DNA from: Photobacterium sp. CCB-ST2H9
Lineage (GTDB): Bacteria; Pseudomonadota; Gammaproteobacteria; Enterobacterales; Vibrionaceae
DNA: 64,000 bases
Reading direction: 5' to 3'
Assembly (NCBI RefSeq): GCF_023151555.2
Contig: NZ_CP100425.1
Location: forward strand, 1,674,001-1,738,000
Below, piece by piece: positions 1 through 8,162 of this stretch. How positions within the stretch are numbered: position 1 is the first letter of the stretch; every line of letters starts with the position of its first letter. The translations under genes and the position numbers were made by a program. The notes under the pieces are model-generated. The model did no database searches. It saw only the letters and a list, made by a program, of their open reading frames with translations, and had not been told where the DNA came from.

Positions 1-155
1 TCGTCCTGACCGGTCAGGATGTCTTCAATTTCTTTTCGGGAGCGGTCGACGTGTTCGGCGATGGCATCTGAGATTGGGTGAGCAGCTTCAACTTCGTCAG
101 GAGAAGGCATCCGCCCTAAACTGACAGTACGAAGTTCATCGGTTTTTCTTGGCAT
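1..155 (-). CDS. DAHP synthase (3-deoxy-7-phosphoheptulonate synthase), N-terminal fragment, cut by window edge
   Basis: Reading the minus strand from the ATG at 153-155 gives about 51 codons beginning MPRKTDELRTVSLG and running off the left edge. The DELR motif, the acidic middle and the ending SRKEIEDILTGQD match the N-terminal arm of class I AroF/AroG/AroH enzymes, just before their conserved VGPCSIHD region. These cytosolic enzymes condense phosphoenolpyruvate and erythrose 4-phosphate in the first step of aromatic synthesis. The fragment is too short to tell which feedback isozyme it is. It is divergent from a PEP-synthase-like gene, which is of interest because both families handle PEP. 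Confidence 0.72.
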   Translation of the reverse strand, partial: MPRKTDELRTVSLGRMPSPDEVEAAHPISDAIAEHVDRSRKEIEDILTGQD

Positions 156-384
156 AATCCGCCTGCTTTCAGGTATAACATTGTGACGCGTAAAGATAGC
201 TCAAATGACCGCAGGAATAAACCAAACGTTTCATTTCACTTGCTTTTATCGCGTGTGTTTGTACGAGTTTGAGTAAATGAAAATTATTCATGTTGCCGGA
301 AAATGATGTGATGGCATGAAAAGGGATGATGTTGCTGGTTGTTGGCATCACAATGATTAAATATAGCAAGGCTGGTGGAGAAGG

Positions 385-1272
385 ATGAAGGAGAGTCGGG
401 ACATGGAGATGTCAAAAGAGGTTTTAGCCGGTTTGTCGGATCAGAAGATGGTGACACGTTGTTCGCAGATGGATGCGACAAGGGAGCAGATGGCTCAGCT
501 GGAGTTCATCGCGATGGATGCTTGTATGGCTGACATCGGTCTTCATTTGTCTGCATTCGGTCAGTCAGATGCTGTATGTGAGATGTCTGCTGTTGAGACG
601 GAACGGTTTGAAAAACTGGTACAGGTGTTGTCGGACTTCGCCCAGAAGCGGATCGCGGCAGGGCACGCCAGACCCGTTTTCAAAATTATATTCAGTGGTG
701 CAGAAGCGGGTGATCCTGTGGGTCACATTGATGGGCAGGAAGCAAATCCGCTGATGGGTGTCCGCGGTGTGTCGCGGTATCTCCGTCCTGAGTGGGCGAA
801 GTTATTTACACTGCAGTGCGAGCTTATCAAGCGCCTGCGTCTGGTCACGGGTGATTTGCCGCTGGCGATCGTGATTCCGTTTGTCCGGACATATAGTGAT
901 GCTGCGTCCGTACATGACTTACTCGCGGAGCAAGGACTGTTCAGGGGAAAAGCCGGGCTGCAGGTACATTTCATGTGCGATTTACCGGCAAATGCCTTGA
1001 TGGCCGATAAATTTCTGCACTACTTTGATGGCATGGTGATCAACCTGGATCATCTGGCGCAATTTTCGCTGGCGATAGATCCGGGGAATACAGCACTGGA
1101 TTATGCTTCTTACAATAACGACGCGGTGATATTTCTGGCTCAGCGAGCTTTAAAGATGAGCCGGGATGCGGGCAAGCCTTGTGAATTTACTGGCCGGGCG
1201 GTCAAAAATTCTGAACCCGTTCGTCGCTGGCTGATTGAGCAGGATGTGAGTCGGGTGATCTGCGGAGACTGA
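385..1272 (+). CDS. Standalone PEP-utilising enzyme C-terminal (TIM-barrel) domain protein, PpsA-like
   Basis: The 295-residue product resembles only the last third of phosphoenolpyruvate synthase: NPLMGVRGVSRYL near residue 115, AIVIPFVRT near 162, and MCDLPANALMADKF near 200. The nucleotide-binding and phosphohistidine swivel domains of PpsA are absent. The usual catalytic-cysteine segment (GICGQ in PpsA) reads FTGRA here, so the cysteine appears to be replaced by threonine. This suggests a non-catalytic or altered PEP-binding protein. An alternative ATG at 403 lies 10 nt after AAGGAG and may be the true start. The gene is divergent from a DAHP synthase and is closed by a hairpin shared with selO. 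The family call is good; the function is unknown. Confidence 0.7.
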   Translation: MKESRDMEMSKEVLAGLSDQKMVTRCSQMDATREQMAQLEFIAMDACMADIGLHLSAFGQSDAVCEMSAVETERFEKLVQVLSDFAQKRIAAGHARPVFKIIFSGAEAGDPVGHIDGQEANPLMGVRGVSRYLRPEWAKLFTLQCELIKRLRLVTGDLPLAIVIPFVRTYSDAASVHDLLAEQGLFRGKAGLQVHFMCDLPANALMADKFLHYFDGMVINLDHLAQFSLAIDPGNTALDYASYNNDAVIFLAQRALKMSRDAGKPCEFTGRAVKNSEPVRRWLIEQDVSRVICGD

Positions 1273-1285
1273 TTCGTTGAAACAT

Positions 1286-1317
1286 CAAAAAGGAGCCTTG
1301 AACCGGCTCCTTTTTTG
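1286..1317. terminator. Bidirectional rho-independent terminator
   Basis: The stem AAAAGGAGCC/GGCTCCTTTT has a 6-7 nt loop, with an A-run on the left and a T-run on the right. It sits between the convergent PpsA-like gene and selO and can serve both. Confidence 0.85.
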
Positions 1318-1331
1318 ATTGGATCCAAATG

Positions 1332-2813
1332 TCAGGATGAGCAGCTGATTTCCAGCGTTTTTCCCCATTCTGGTGGCTTGGCTGCGAATTGTTCGAATGC
1401 CGGATGCTCATCAAAAGGTCGGGCAAGTACGGTCAGTAAATTTTCTATCATGCCGTAGTCTCCTTTTTCAGCCTGCTCGATCGCCGTTTGGGCCAGATAG
1501 TTCCGCAGGATGAATTTCGGGTTGTGCATGTGCATGAGTGCAAGGCGTTCTTCGTCGCTTTGCTGTTCCAGCGTCAGGCGTTTGGCATAGAAGCTGAGCC
1601 ATGTCTGAAGCGGCGCAGTATCACGGATGATTTCAGAAAACAGATGGCTGCTATCAGCCAACTGACTGGCTGGGATCGAAGTTAGTATCCGGAAAAACAG
1701 TGTGTAGTCCACGGCCTGAGTTGCCAAAAGATCGAACATCTGGCTGAACAGTGCGCTGTCTTCGTCATGCCGCTCCATGATCCCCAGCTTGTTTCTCATT
1801 CGGATGCTGTATTCCTGTTGCAGCCGGGTTTGATAACTGTGCAGAGCGGTGTCAATGGCTTCTTTATCCAGCAGAGGCGTCAGGGCATAACCCAGTGCCG
1901 ACAGATTCCAGAGCGCAATTGAAGGCTGCTGATTAAAGGCGTAGCGTCCGGTGTAATCGGAATGATTGCAGATAAAACCCGGCTGGTAGTCATCCAGAAA
2001 ACCATAAGGGCCATAATCAAAGGTCAGTCCAAGCACAGACATGTTGTCTGTATTCATCACCCCGTGAGCGAAGCCAACGGCCTGCCAGTCCGCAATCAGC
2101 ACAGCGGTCAGATCGACAATGCGCTGGAACATGGCCGCGTACGGGGAAGGGTGATCACGAAGATCTGAAAAGTGCTGTTTGATCAGATAATCCGCCAGTA
2201 ATTTCAGATCCTCATGGCGCTGGGTGTAAAACAGATATTCAAAGTGTCCGAACCGCAGGTGGCTGTCGGCGACCCGGATCAGGGTCGCGCCTTGTTCTGC
2301 TTTTTCACGGTAAACCGGGGTGTCGCTGACCAGAACGGCCAGTGCATGGGTCGTCTGGATGCCCAGACCTTTCATCGCGGCACTGGCCAGATATTCACGG
2401 ATGCTTGATCGCAGAACAGCCCGTCCGTCTCCCATGCGAGAGTAAGGGGTTTGTCCCGAACCTTTCAGATGAATGTCCCATTTCTTTCCTGCTGACGTCA
2501 GTACTTCACCCATCAACAGGCCACGGCCGTCTCCCAGGTCCGGATTGTACTGGCCGAACTGATGTCCGGTGTATTTCATGGCAATGGGTTCAAAGCCCGG
2601 TAATTCATCATTCCCTGTGAAAATGTCGGCAAAGTACGGCGTGCCTGCTTCAGCCGGATCCAGTTCAAGCAAATCGCAAATCACAGGATTGACGCTGACC
2701 AGAGAAGGATTATCCAAGGGTTGCGGGGTAATGCGTGTCCCAAAATGGCTGGGTAATTCACTGTAGGTATTGTTAAAAATCAGTTCGGTCAGTTTACGCA
2801 TGCTTGGTGCCAT
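1332..2813 (-). CDS. selO: Protein adenylyltransferase SelO (YdiU family)
   Basis: SelO is a pseudokinase-fold enzyme that transfers AMP from ATP to Ser/Thr/Tyr of target proteins, linked to redox stress. The product shows the family's strongest blocks: YTGHQFGQYNPDLGDGRG, HLKGSGQTPYSRMGDGRAV, SHLRFGHFEYL, GFAHGVMNTDNMS, DYGPYGFLDDY and a PPEWGKTLEISCSS tail, the last containing the C-terminal CSS typical of SelO. The reading frame is open up to a TTG at 2876, but family alignment favours ATG at 2813 (MAPSMRKL) or 2801; none has a clear ribosome site. The length of about 493 residues is normal. It stands alone, convergent with the PpsA-like gene. Confidence 0.93.
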   Translation of the reverse strand: MAPSMRKLTELIFNNTYSELPSHFGTRITPQPLDNPSLVSVNPVICDLLELDPAEAGTPYFADIFTGNDELPGFEPIAMKYTGHQFGQYNPDLGDGRGLLMGEVLTSAGKKWDIHLKGSGQTPYSRMGDGRAVLRSSIREYLASAAMKGLGIQTTHALAVLVSDTPVYREKAEQGATLIRVADSHLRFGHFEYLFYTQRHEDLKLLADYLIKQHFSDLRDHPSPYAAMFQRIVDLTAVLIADWQAVGFAHGVMNTDNMSVLGLTFDYGPYGFLDDYQPGFICNHSDYTGRYAFNQQPSIALWNLSALGYALTPLLDKEAIDTALHSYQTRLQQEYSIRMRNKLGIMERHDEDSALFSQMFDLLATQAVDYTLFFRILTSIPASQLADSSHLFSEIIRDTAPLQTWLSFYAKRLTLEQQSDEERLALMHMHNPKFILRNYLAQTAIEQAEKGDYGMIENLLTVLARPFDEHPAFEQFAAKPPEWGKTLEISCSS

Positions 2814-2972
2814 AAAATAAGGGACGGGTGGACTGCCAGTAAGGGTAACAACTTGCCGTGAGTAAACAAGGGACAAAAAGTAGGGCTAATTGAAGCAGAT
2901 GGCGGGCCTCCTCTGAATTAAGCATAGAAGAGGCCAACCGGACTGTCAGTGGTGAGACCGATTGAGCCGGGA

Positions 2973-4316
2973 TTAGTCAATTGCTTCGATATCAACAATC
3001 TTCGAACGGTTCATGATAATTTTCCAGCGCTGAATTTTGGGTTCCTGATCTTCATCGCTTTCACAGGTAATCAGGTTGATCAGATGACGTTTTTCAACTG
3101 ATTCTCTGGCAACCTGACCATCCCGCATGACATAGATTTTTTGCGAGCCCTTTTCCATCAATGTCGACAGAAATCGCAGATCAAACAGAATGGATTCTTT
3201 TGTCTGCTCATAACCTGTCAGAAACTTGGTTGTCGACATCCTTGTGGTGCTTTTGTAATGCAGGATCGTTTCTTCTTTGGCTGAAACCTTATGTTTGCGT
3301 GCTTTTCTGACATTATCTTCCAGATCGTCAAACCGCATGTACTCGAGCCACTCAAGCTGTCTGCCAATCAGTTTGTTACTGTTACTGTCGGAAAACTGTT
3401 TCCGCCATTTGGGTTTACCTTTTCGGACCCAGCGCCAGAGCGCCTGTTTGAGGTCGTCTTTAAAGACTTCACGGGCCGCATAAATCACGGAAAGGACCAG
3501 GATGAAAGAGGCAGTAATGTCCCCGAGTACACCGCGGGCCTCAATCAGCATGATGGTGACAAAGATCATCACAAAACCGGCGGCAAATCCGGTCACCACT
3601 TTTTTGGTCGTGTTGCCGAGAACGGTGGTGTTCTCTTTCATAGTCACCGGATATTCAATCAGACGGCGCAGCAGCCGCATTTTGTTCGACATCCGCGTTG
3701 GATCGGCAGCAGCACGCTCAGAATTGTAGTTGTTCGTCAGGCGATGCTCAGATTCCGCATCGCAGAAATCCAGAAACAGGCTTTTGATTTCACCATAGTT
3801 TTCTGTCCGGGGCAGGTGGGCGACCAGCGAAAGAAAGCGCTGCTCAGTAAACCAGGATAGGTAGTTATCAATGTTCTGGTAGTATTTCAGCAGTTCTTCA
3901 TCGGTTGGCACATTCCTGCGCAGCCGTTTCAGAATCCCGCCGGAAATGCTGGCGACTTCTTCCAGTTCTTCTGTGGTCCGCTCTACTTTTTCATCAAGAA
4001 GTTGGTGAACAGTTTCTTCCAGGGCGACGGCATACTGGTAAGCAAATAAACTCAGACTTAAACGGTACTGGCCCGAAGACAGGTTGCCACGGCTGGCGAG
4101 GCGGCTGTGAACCAGAGGCAGATGATGAACATCACTGAAGTAAGTCCGCTTGCCGTGAATGACATTATGATAGAACTCATCTTCAGACATGATGTTGGCG
4201 TTCAGGCCAAGCTCACCGGGAATGAAAAGAAAAACATCAAGCTGACGGTTTTTGGCCTCATGAATGACATGAGACAGTTTCAGGTTATGGCCATCTTTCT
4301 TTTCAACGGTGATCAC
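2973..4316 (-). CDS. Conserved hypothetical protein with central membrane segments
   Basis: The 447-residue product starts at a GTG (MITVEKKDGHNLKL). The first half is polar and partly coiled-coil-like (residues 100-130, rich in E). Around residues 240-285 lie two hydrophobic helices (FAAGFVMIFVTIMLIEA and ASFILVLSVIYAA). These are followed by a basic segment (WVRKGKPKWRKQF) and a polar C-terminal half. This suggests an inner-membrane hairpin with two large cytoplasmic parts. I do not recognise a named family. No operon partner is present; the upstream neighbour is divergent. Confidence 0.7.
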   Translation of the reverse strand: MITVEKKDGHNLKLSHVIHEAKNRQLDVFLFIPGELGLNANIMSEDEFYHNVIHGKRTYFSDVHHLPLVHSRLASRGNLSSGQYRLSLSLFAYQYAVALEETVHQLLDEKVERTTEELEEVASISGGILKRLRRNVPTDEELLKYYQNIDNYLSWFTEQRFLSLVAHLPRTENYGEIKSLFLDFCDAESEHRLTNNYNSERAAADPTRMSNKMRLLRRLIEYPVTMKENTTVLGNTTKKVVTGFAAGFVMIFVTIMLIEARGVLGDITASFILVLSVIYAAREVFKDDLKQALWRWVRKGKPKWRKQFSDSNSNKLIGRQLEWLEYMRFDDLEDNVRKARKHKVSAKEETILHYKSTTRMSTTKFLTGYEQTKESILFDLRFLSTLMEKGSQKIYVMRDGQVARESVEKRHLINLITCESDEDQEPKIQRWKIIMNRSKIVDIEAID

Positions 4317-4592
4317 TTTACAGATTTTCCTCGCAATTGGGTCGGTTCAGGTAATTTTAGTTGATGCCGCCGTTAAATAGCACCACTTGACAATAGCTTA
4401 TGGCACGACAGCATGTTTTTTGTTCAGAAAGTCTGTTTTTGGTCAGGCAGTCTGAATCAACATCACGTATAATGCGCGTTTCAAAATAGCGTGCTTTCTC
4501 CGGTGCCGCATCAGCTTTGTGTCAGAAGTTGTATGAGCAGGAGAATGAGGCGGACATTCGCCGGATTATTTTACCCTGAGAGTGACATATTT

Positions 4593-5432
4593 ATGATTAA
4601 AATTGGTCAGTACAACACGCTGGAAGTCGTGAAAGTTGTAGATTTTGGCGTGTTTCTGGATGGTGGTGAGGATTTCGGCAATATTTTACTGCCTAAATCG
4701 TCCGTTCCTGAAGGTACAGCTCTGGGAGATAACCTGGAAGTGTTCATCTACTTTGATTCGGAAGATGACATTATTGCGACCACGAAACAGCCGCTGGCCC
4801 AGGTCGGTGATTTCGCACATCTGAAAGTTGTAGGGATTTCCGGTGTTGGTGCATTTGTTGACTGGGGGCTGGAAAAAGACTTGCTGGTTCCGTTCAGCGA
4901 ACAGCGTCGCCGCCTGGAAGCCGGCCAGATGATTATGGTCCGGGTCTATACAGACAAAGCATCCGGTAGAATTGTCGGTTCGATGAAATTTAATCGTTTT
5001 CTGGATAAAACACCGCATCATTATCAGGTCGGTGATGAAGTTCAGGTGGTAATCGCTGAAGTTTCTGAGCTTGGATATAAAGCGGTAATCGAAGGCGAGC
5101 ACTGGGGGCTGCTGTTCAAAACGGAATCCTTCGGCAAACTCTTTGTCGGAAAGCGTCTGAAGGCATTTATCAAAGAAATTCGCCCGGACGGCAAAATTAA
5201 TTTATCCCTTCAGAAAGCGGGTAAAGCCAAGGTTGACGATATTGCAGATAAGATCCTGACGGAACTGGCGCGCCAGGGTGGTTTTATGCCGCTGAGTGAT
5301 AAATCGTCTCCGGAAGAGATTTTTAAAGTTTTCCGCACCAGTAAGGCAACGTTTAAGAAAGCCATTGGGGGACTTTATAAGAAAGGTGTCCTCCTGATAG
5401 AAAATGACGGTATCCGTCTCAACGATAATTGA
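4593..5432 (+). CDS. CvfB/YitL-like S1 RNA-binding domain protein
   Basis: The product has repeated S1-type OB folds: GQYNTLEVVKVVDFGVFLDG at the N-terminus, then VGDFAHLKVVGISGVGAFVDWG and a third near residue 150. The C-terminus is a winged-helix-like segment (SPEEIFKVFRTSKATFKKAIGGLYKKGVL). This order is typical of the CvfB family, RNA-binding regulators known from Staphylococcus virulence work and widespread in gammaproteobacteria. The frame is open from 4491, but ATG 4593 (MIKIGQYN) begins directly at the first S1 fold, so I choose it (279 residues). The target RNA is unknown. Confidence 0.85.
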   Translation: MIKIGQYNTLEVVKVVDFGVFLDGGEDFGNILLPKSSVPEGTALGDNLEVFIYFDSEDDIIATTKQPLAQVGDFAHLKVVGISGVGAFVDWGLEKDLLVPFSEQRRRLEAGQMIMVRVYTDKASGRIVGSMKFNRFLDKTPHHYQVGDEVQVVIAEVSELGYKAVIEGEHWGLLFKTESFGKLFVGKRLKAFIKEIRPDGKINLSLQKAGKAKVDDIADKILTELARQGGFMPLSDKSSPEEIFKVFRTSKATFKKAIGGLYKKGVLLIENDGIRLNDN

Positions 5433-5452
5433 AAAGACTGTAACTCTGAGAT

Positions 5453-5479
5453 AAGCCGGTGATAGACACCGGCTTTTTT
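5453..5479 (+). terminator. Rho-independent terminator after the CvfB-like gene
   Basis: AAGCCGGTG and CACCGGCTT form a 9-bp stem with a short loop, followed by TTTTTT, 20 nt after the stop codon. Confidence 0.88.
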
Positions 5480-5657
5480 GTGACTTCTGCTATTCCCTCT
5501 TTTTCATAATCAGCGTATGTTTATGTCAATTCGGTGTTGCTGACGTTTCGATTTCTTGAACGTTGAGCGACCCCTGTCGTGAACCCCGAAGAGTTCAGTG
5601 GTAAGGAACACCATTGACCGTCATATTTGTCAGGCTCCCATCCAAGGTTCTTTTCAA

Positions 5658-5680
5658 CCTGACAACACAACATGTGACAA
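5658..5680 (+). promoter_or_regulatory. C/A-rich leader upstream of the oppA-like gene, possible GcvB sRNA target
   Basis: The leader of the binding-protein gene contains CTGACAACACAACATGTG. In enterobacteria, oppA and dppA mRNAs carry such CA-rich stretches that pair with the G/U-rich R1 region of the sRNA GcvB. This is analogy only; the sRNA gene is not in the window. Confidence 0.35.
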
Positions 5681-5689
5681 GGAATAAAT

Positions 5690-7306
5690 ATGCAAGGAAT
5701 GAAAATGAAAGCACTGGCAGCAGGCATCGCATTGATGTTTTCTGGTGCCACTTTTGCAGCTGATGTTCCGGCTGGCGTAGCTTTAGCGAAGAAACAGGAA
5801 ATTATCTGGGGCGTTGGGACTGAGGTTCCGACACTGGATCCGACGATGACCACAGATGATTCCAGCAGCAAAATTATCAGTGATCTGTTTGATGGCTTAG
5901 TTTCAGAAGATACTCAAGGTAATTTAATTCCTGCACTGGCAACCCATTGGGAAACTTCGGCAGACGGGAAAACCGTGACCTTTTATTTGCGTGACGGGGT
6001 TCAATGGTCGAATGGTGAACCACTCACGGCTTATGATGTGGAATACAGTTTCAAACGTAATGCCGATCCAGCTTCAGCTGCGCCTTATTCATGGTATCTG
6101 GCCACAGCGAATATTCTGAATGCTGCTGAAGTTACCGACGGTAAAAAAGACAAAGATACTTTAGGTGTAAAAGCACTGGATGCAAAAACGGTTCAGTTTA
6201 CGCTGACTCAGCCAACGCCATACTTTGTGATTATGCTGTCTCATCCATCGACTTTCCCTGTGTATCGTAAAGCGATTGAGAAGTATGGTGACAGCTGGAC
6301 ACGTCCGGAACATATGGTGAGCTCGGGCGCTTATACACTGACGAACTGGGTTGTGAATGAGCGGATTGATCTGGTCCGTAACCCGAAATACTGGAATGAT
6401 GCAAAGACCGTCATCAATAAAGCATCATATCTGGCGATTGAAAATGATACTGCTGAGTACAACCGTTATCGTACTGGCGAAATTGATATTACTTCGACTT
6501 TCCCGCTGGAACAGTATAAGCAAATCAAGAAAGATCGTCCGGATGAATTAGTGACAATGCCGTCTCTGGCAACTTATTACTATCTGTTCAATTTGGATCA
6601 AAAGCCATTTGATGATGTCCGTGTTCGTAAGGCGCTGGCTTATGCGATCGATCGTGATGTCGTCACGAAGATTATTCTGGGTCAGGGCCAGATTCCGGCC
6701 TTTGGTGTGACTCCGCCAGCCGTCGCCGGTTTTGATGCGCCAAATCTGCCTTGGGCGAATTTGACGCAAAAAGAACGGAACCAAAAAGCTCGTGAACTGT
6801 TGAAAGAGGCGGGTTATACCAAAGACAATCCACTGAAGTTTGAGCTGGTGTACAACACCAACGAAGCGCATAAGAAACTGGCATTGGCGATGATGTCAAT
6901 GTGGAAGCAAAGCCTGCCTGTAGAAGTGGATCTGGCGAATCAGGAATGGAAAACTTTCCTGCAGAAGCTCTCTCAGAAAGACTTCAGCCTGGCTCGTTAT
7001 GCGTGGGTTGGCGATTACAATGAAGCCTCAACCTTCCTGTCTTACTTTGAAAGTAAGGGGATGAACTATTCAGACTGGGCGAATAAGGCTTATGATAAGG
7101 CGATGTCGAATGCCTTAGCTGCGAAGACTGATGCAGAACGTAAAAAGTACTACCAGGAAGCTGAGCGGATTTTTTCAGAGGATATGCCTGCGATTCCCGT
7201 GTACTTCTATACGAAAACTGTCATTAAGTCGCCGAAAGTGGGCGGATATTCAACCACGAACGCTTCTGCATACCGTTATACCCGTGATCTTTATATGATG
7301 AAGTAA
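5690..7306 (+). CDS. oppA: OppA-like periplasmic peptide-binding protein (SBP family 5)
   Basis: The 538-residue product begins with a cleavable signal peptide (MQGMKMKALAAGIALMFSG..TFAADV) without a lipobox cysteine, so it should be soluble in the periplasm. The family-5 pattern is clear: EVPTLDPTMTTDDSS near the mature N-terminus, GLVSEDTQGNLIPALA, WSNGEPLTAYDVEYSFKR and VRKALAYAIDRD. Such proteins deliver oligopeptides to an ABC permease. The permease genes (oppBCDF) do not follow; a hairpin closes the transcript directly after the stop, so it is an orphan here or only the binding protein is highly expressed. ATG 5690 is preceded by AAGGA at good spacing. The substrate is inferred from family. 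Confidence 0.85.
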   Translation: MQGMKMKALAAGIALMFSGATFAADVPAGVALAKKQEIIWGVGTEVPTLDPTMTTDDSSSKIISDLFDGLVSEDTQGNLIPALATHWETSADGKTVTFYLRDGVQWSNGEPLTAYDVEYSFKRNADPASAAPYSWYLATANILNAAEVTDGKKDKDTLGVKALDAKTVQFTLTQPTPYFVIMLSHPSTFPVYRKAIEKYGDSWTRPEHMVSSGAYTLTNWVVNERIDLVRNPKYWNDAKTVINKASYLAIENDTAEYNRYRTGEIDITSTFPLEQYKQIKKDRPDELVTMPSLATYYYLFNLDQKPFDDVRVRKALAYAIDRDVVTKIILGQGQIPAFGVTPPAVAGFDAPNLPWANLTQKERNQKARELLKEAGYTKDNPLKFELVYNTNEAHKKLALAMMSMWKQSLPVEVDLANQEWKTFLQKLSQKDFSLARYAWVGDYNEASTFLSYFESKGMNYSDWANKAYDKAMSNALAAKTDAERKKYYQEAERIFSEDMPAIPVYFYTKTVIKSPKVGGYSTTNASAYRYTRDLYMMK

Positions 7307-7326
7307 TCATGTAAGGAGAGACGTAT

Positions 7327-7356
7327 AAAAAGAGCCTGGCATGCCAGGCTCTTTGT
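7327..7356. terminator. Bidirectional terminator between oppA-like gene and moeB
   Basis: AAAGAGCCTGGC and GCCAGGCTCTTT form a 12-bp stem with almost no loop, between convergent genes. Confidence 0.82.
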
Positions 7357-7382
7357 GTTTCATGATCAGCATCACTCAGGAA

Positions 7383-8138
7383 TTAAGCTGATGCACTGCA
7401 TACGGGACAGGAGGGCTGCTTCATGAGCTTCATTTCCTGCCAGTGCATGGTCATGGCATCCAGCAACAGAATTTTTCCAGTTAACGGCGTTCCCATGGCT
7501 GCGATCACTTTAATGGTTTCCATGGCCTGGACCGCCCCGATGATCCCCACCAGCGGTGACATCACACCCGCTTCAACACAAGTCAGGTTTTGTTCGCCAA
7601 ATAAACTGCTCAGGCAGGCGTAGCAGGGCTGATCGTCCTGATACGTAAAAACGCTGACCTGACCTTCCATGCGAATTGCGGCCCCGGACACTAAAGGGGT
7701 TTTGGTCTGATGACATAAACGGTTCAGTTGATTGCGGGTCGGCAGGTTGTCGCTGCAGTCCAGCACCAGCGTGTGCGCTTCGATCAGAGACAGCAGAGAT
7801 GCATCATCCAGGCGTTCGGCAATGGTGTGAATCTGGCTGTGCGGGTTAAGCTGTTCAAGTGCCAGTTTCGCCGATTCAACTTTGAGCATGCCGACATTTG
7901 CATCATGATGCAGTACCTGACGCTGCAGGTTAGACAGTTCGACTTTGTCATCATCAATCAGCGTGACTTGTCCGGCACCGGCCGCGACCAGATACTGGCT
8001 GGCTGCACATCCGAGGCCACCAGCACCCAAAATCAGAATTTTTGCCGCTTTCAGTGCTTCCTGACCCTCAAAATCAAACTGGCGCAGTATGATCTGGCGG
8101 TTATAGCGCAGCATTTCCTGATCAGATAATTCTTCCAT
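7383..8138 (-). CDS. moeB: Molybdopterin-synthase adenylyltransferase MoeB
   Basis: MoeB activates the C-terminus of MoaD by adenylation so that it can receive sulfur for molybdopterin synthesis. The N-terminus MEELSDQEMLRYNRQIILRQ is near identical to the E. coli protein. It has the nucleotide loop ILGAGGLGCAASQYL, the LDCSDN segment, and two zinc CxxC pairs (CYAC near residue 172 and CPVC near the end). At 251 residues it is normal length. It follows moeA by 24 bp on the same strand, the classical moeAB operon. Confidence 0.96.
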   Translation of the reverse strand: MEELSDQEMLRYNRQIILRQFDFEGQEALKAAKILILGAGGLGCAASQYLVAAGAGQVTLIDDDKVELSNLQRQVLHHDANVGMLKVESAKLALEQLNPHSQIHTIAERLDDASLLSLIEAHTLVLDCSDNLPTRNQLNRLCHQTKTPLVSGAAIRMEGQVSVFTYQDDQPCYACLSSLFGEQNLTCVEAGVMSPLVGIIGAVQAMETIKVIAAMGTPLTGKILLLDAMTMHWQEMKLMKQPSCPVCSASA

Positions 8139-8162
8139 TCCGGACTCCTGCTCGTCGTTTAC

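Noticed and set aside
3291..3860. 189-codon plus-strand ORF
   Set aside because: Shadow inside the 447-aa minus-strand gene.
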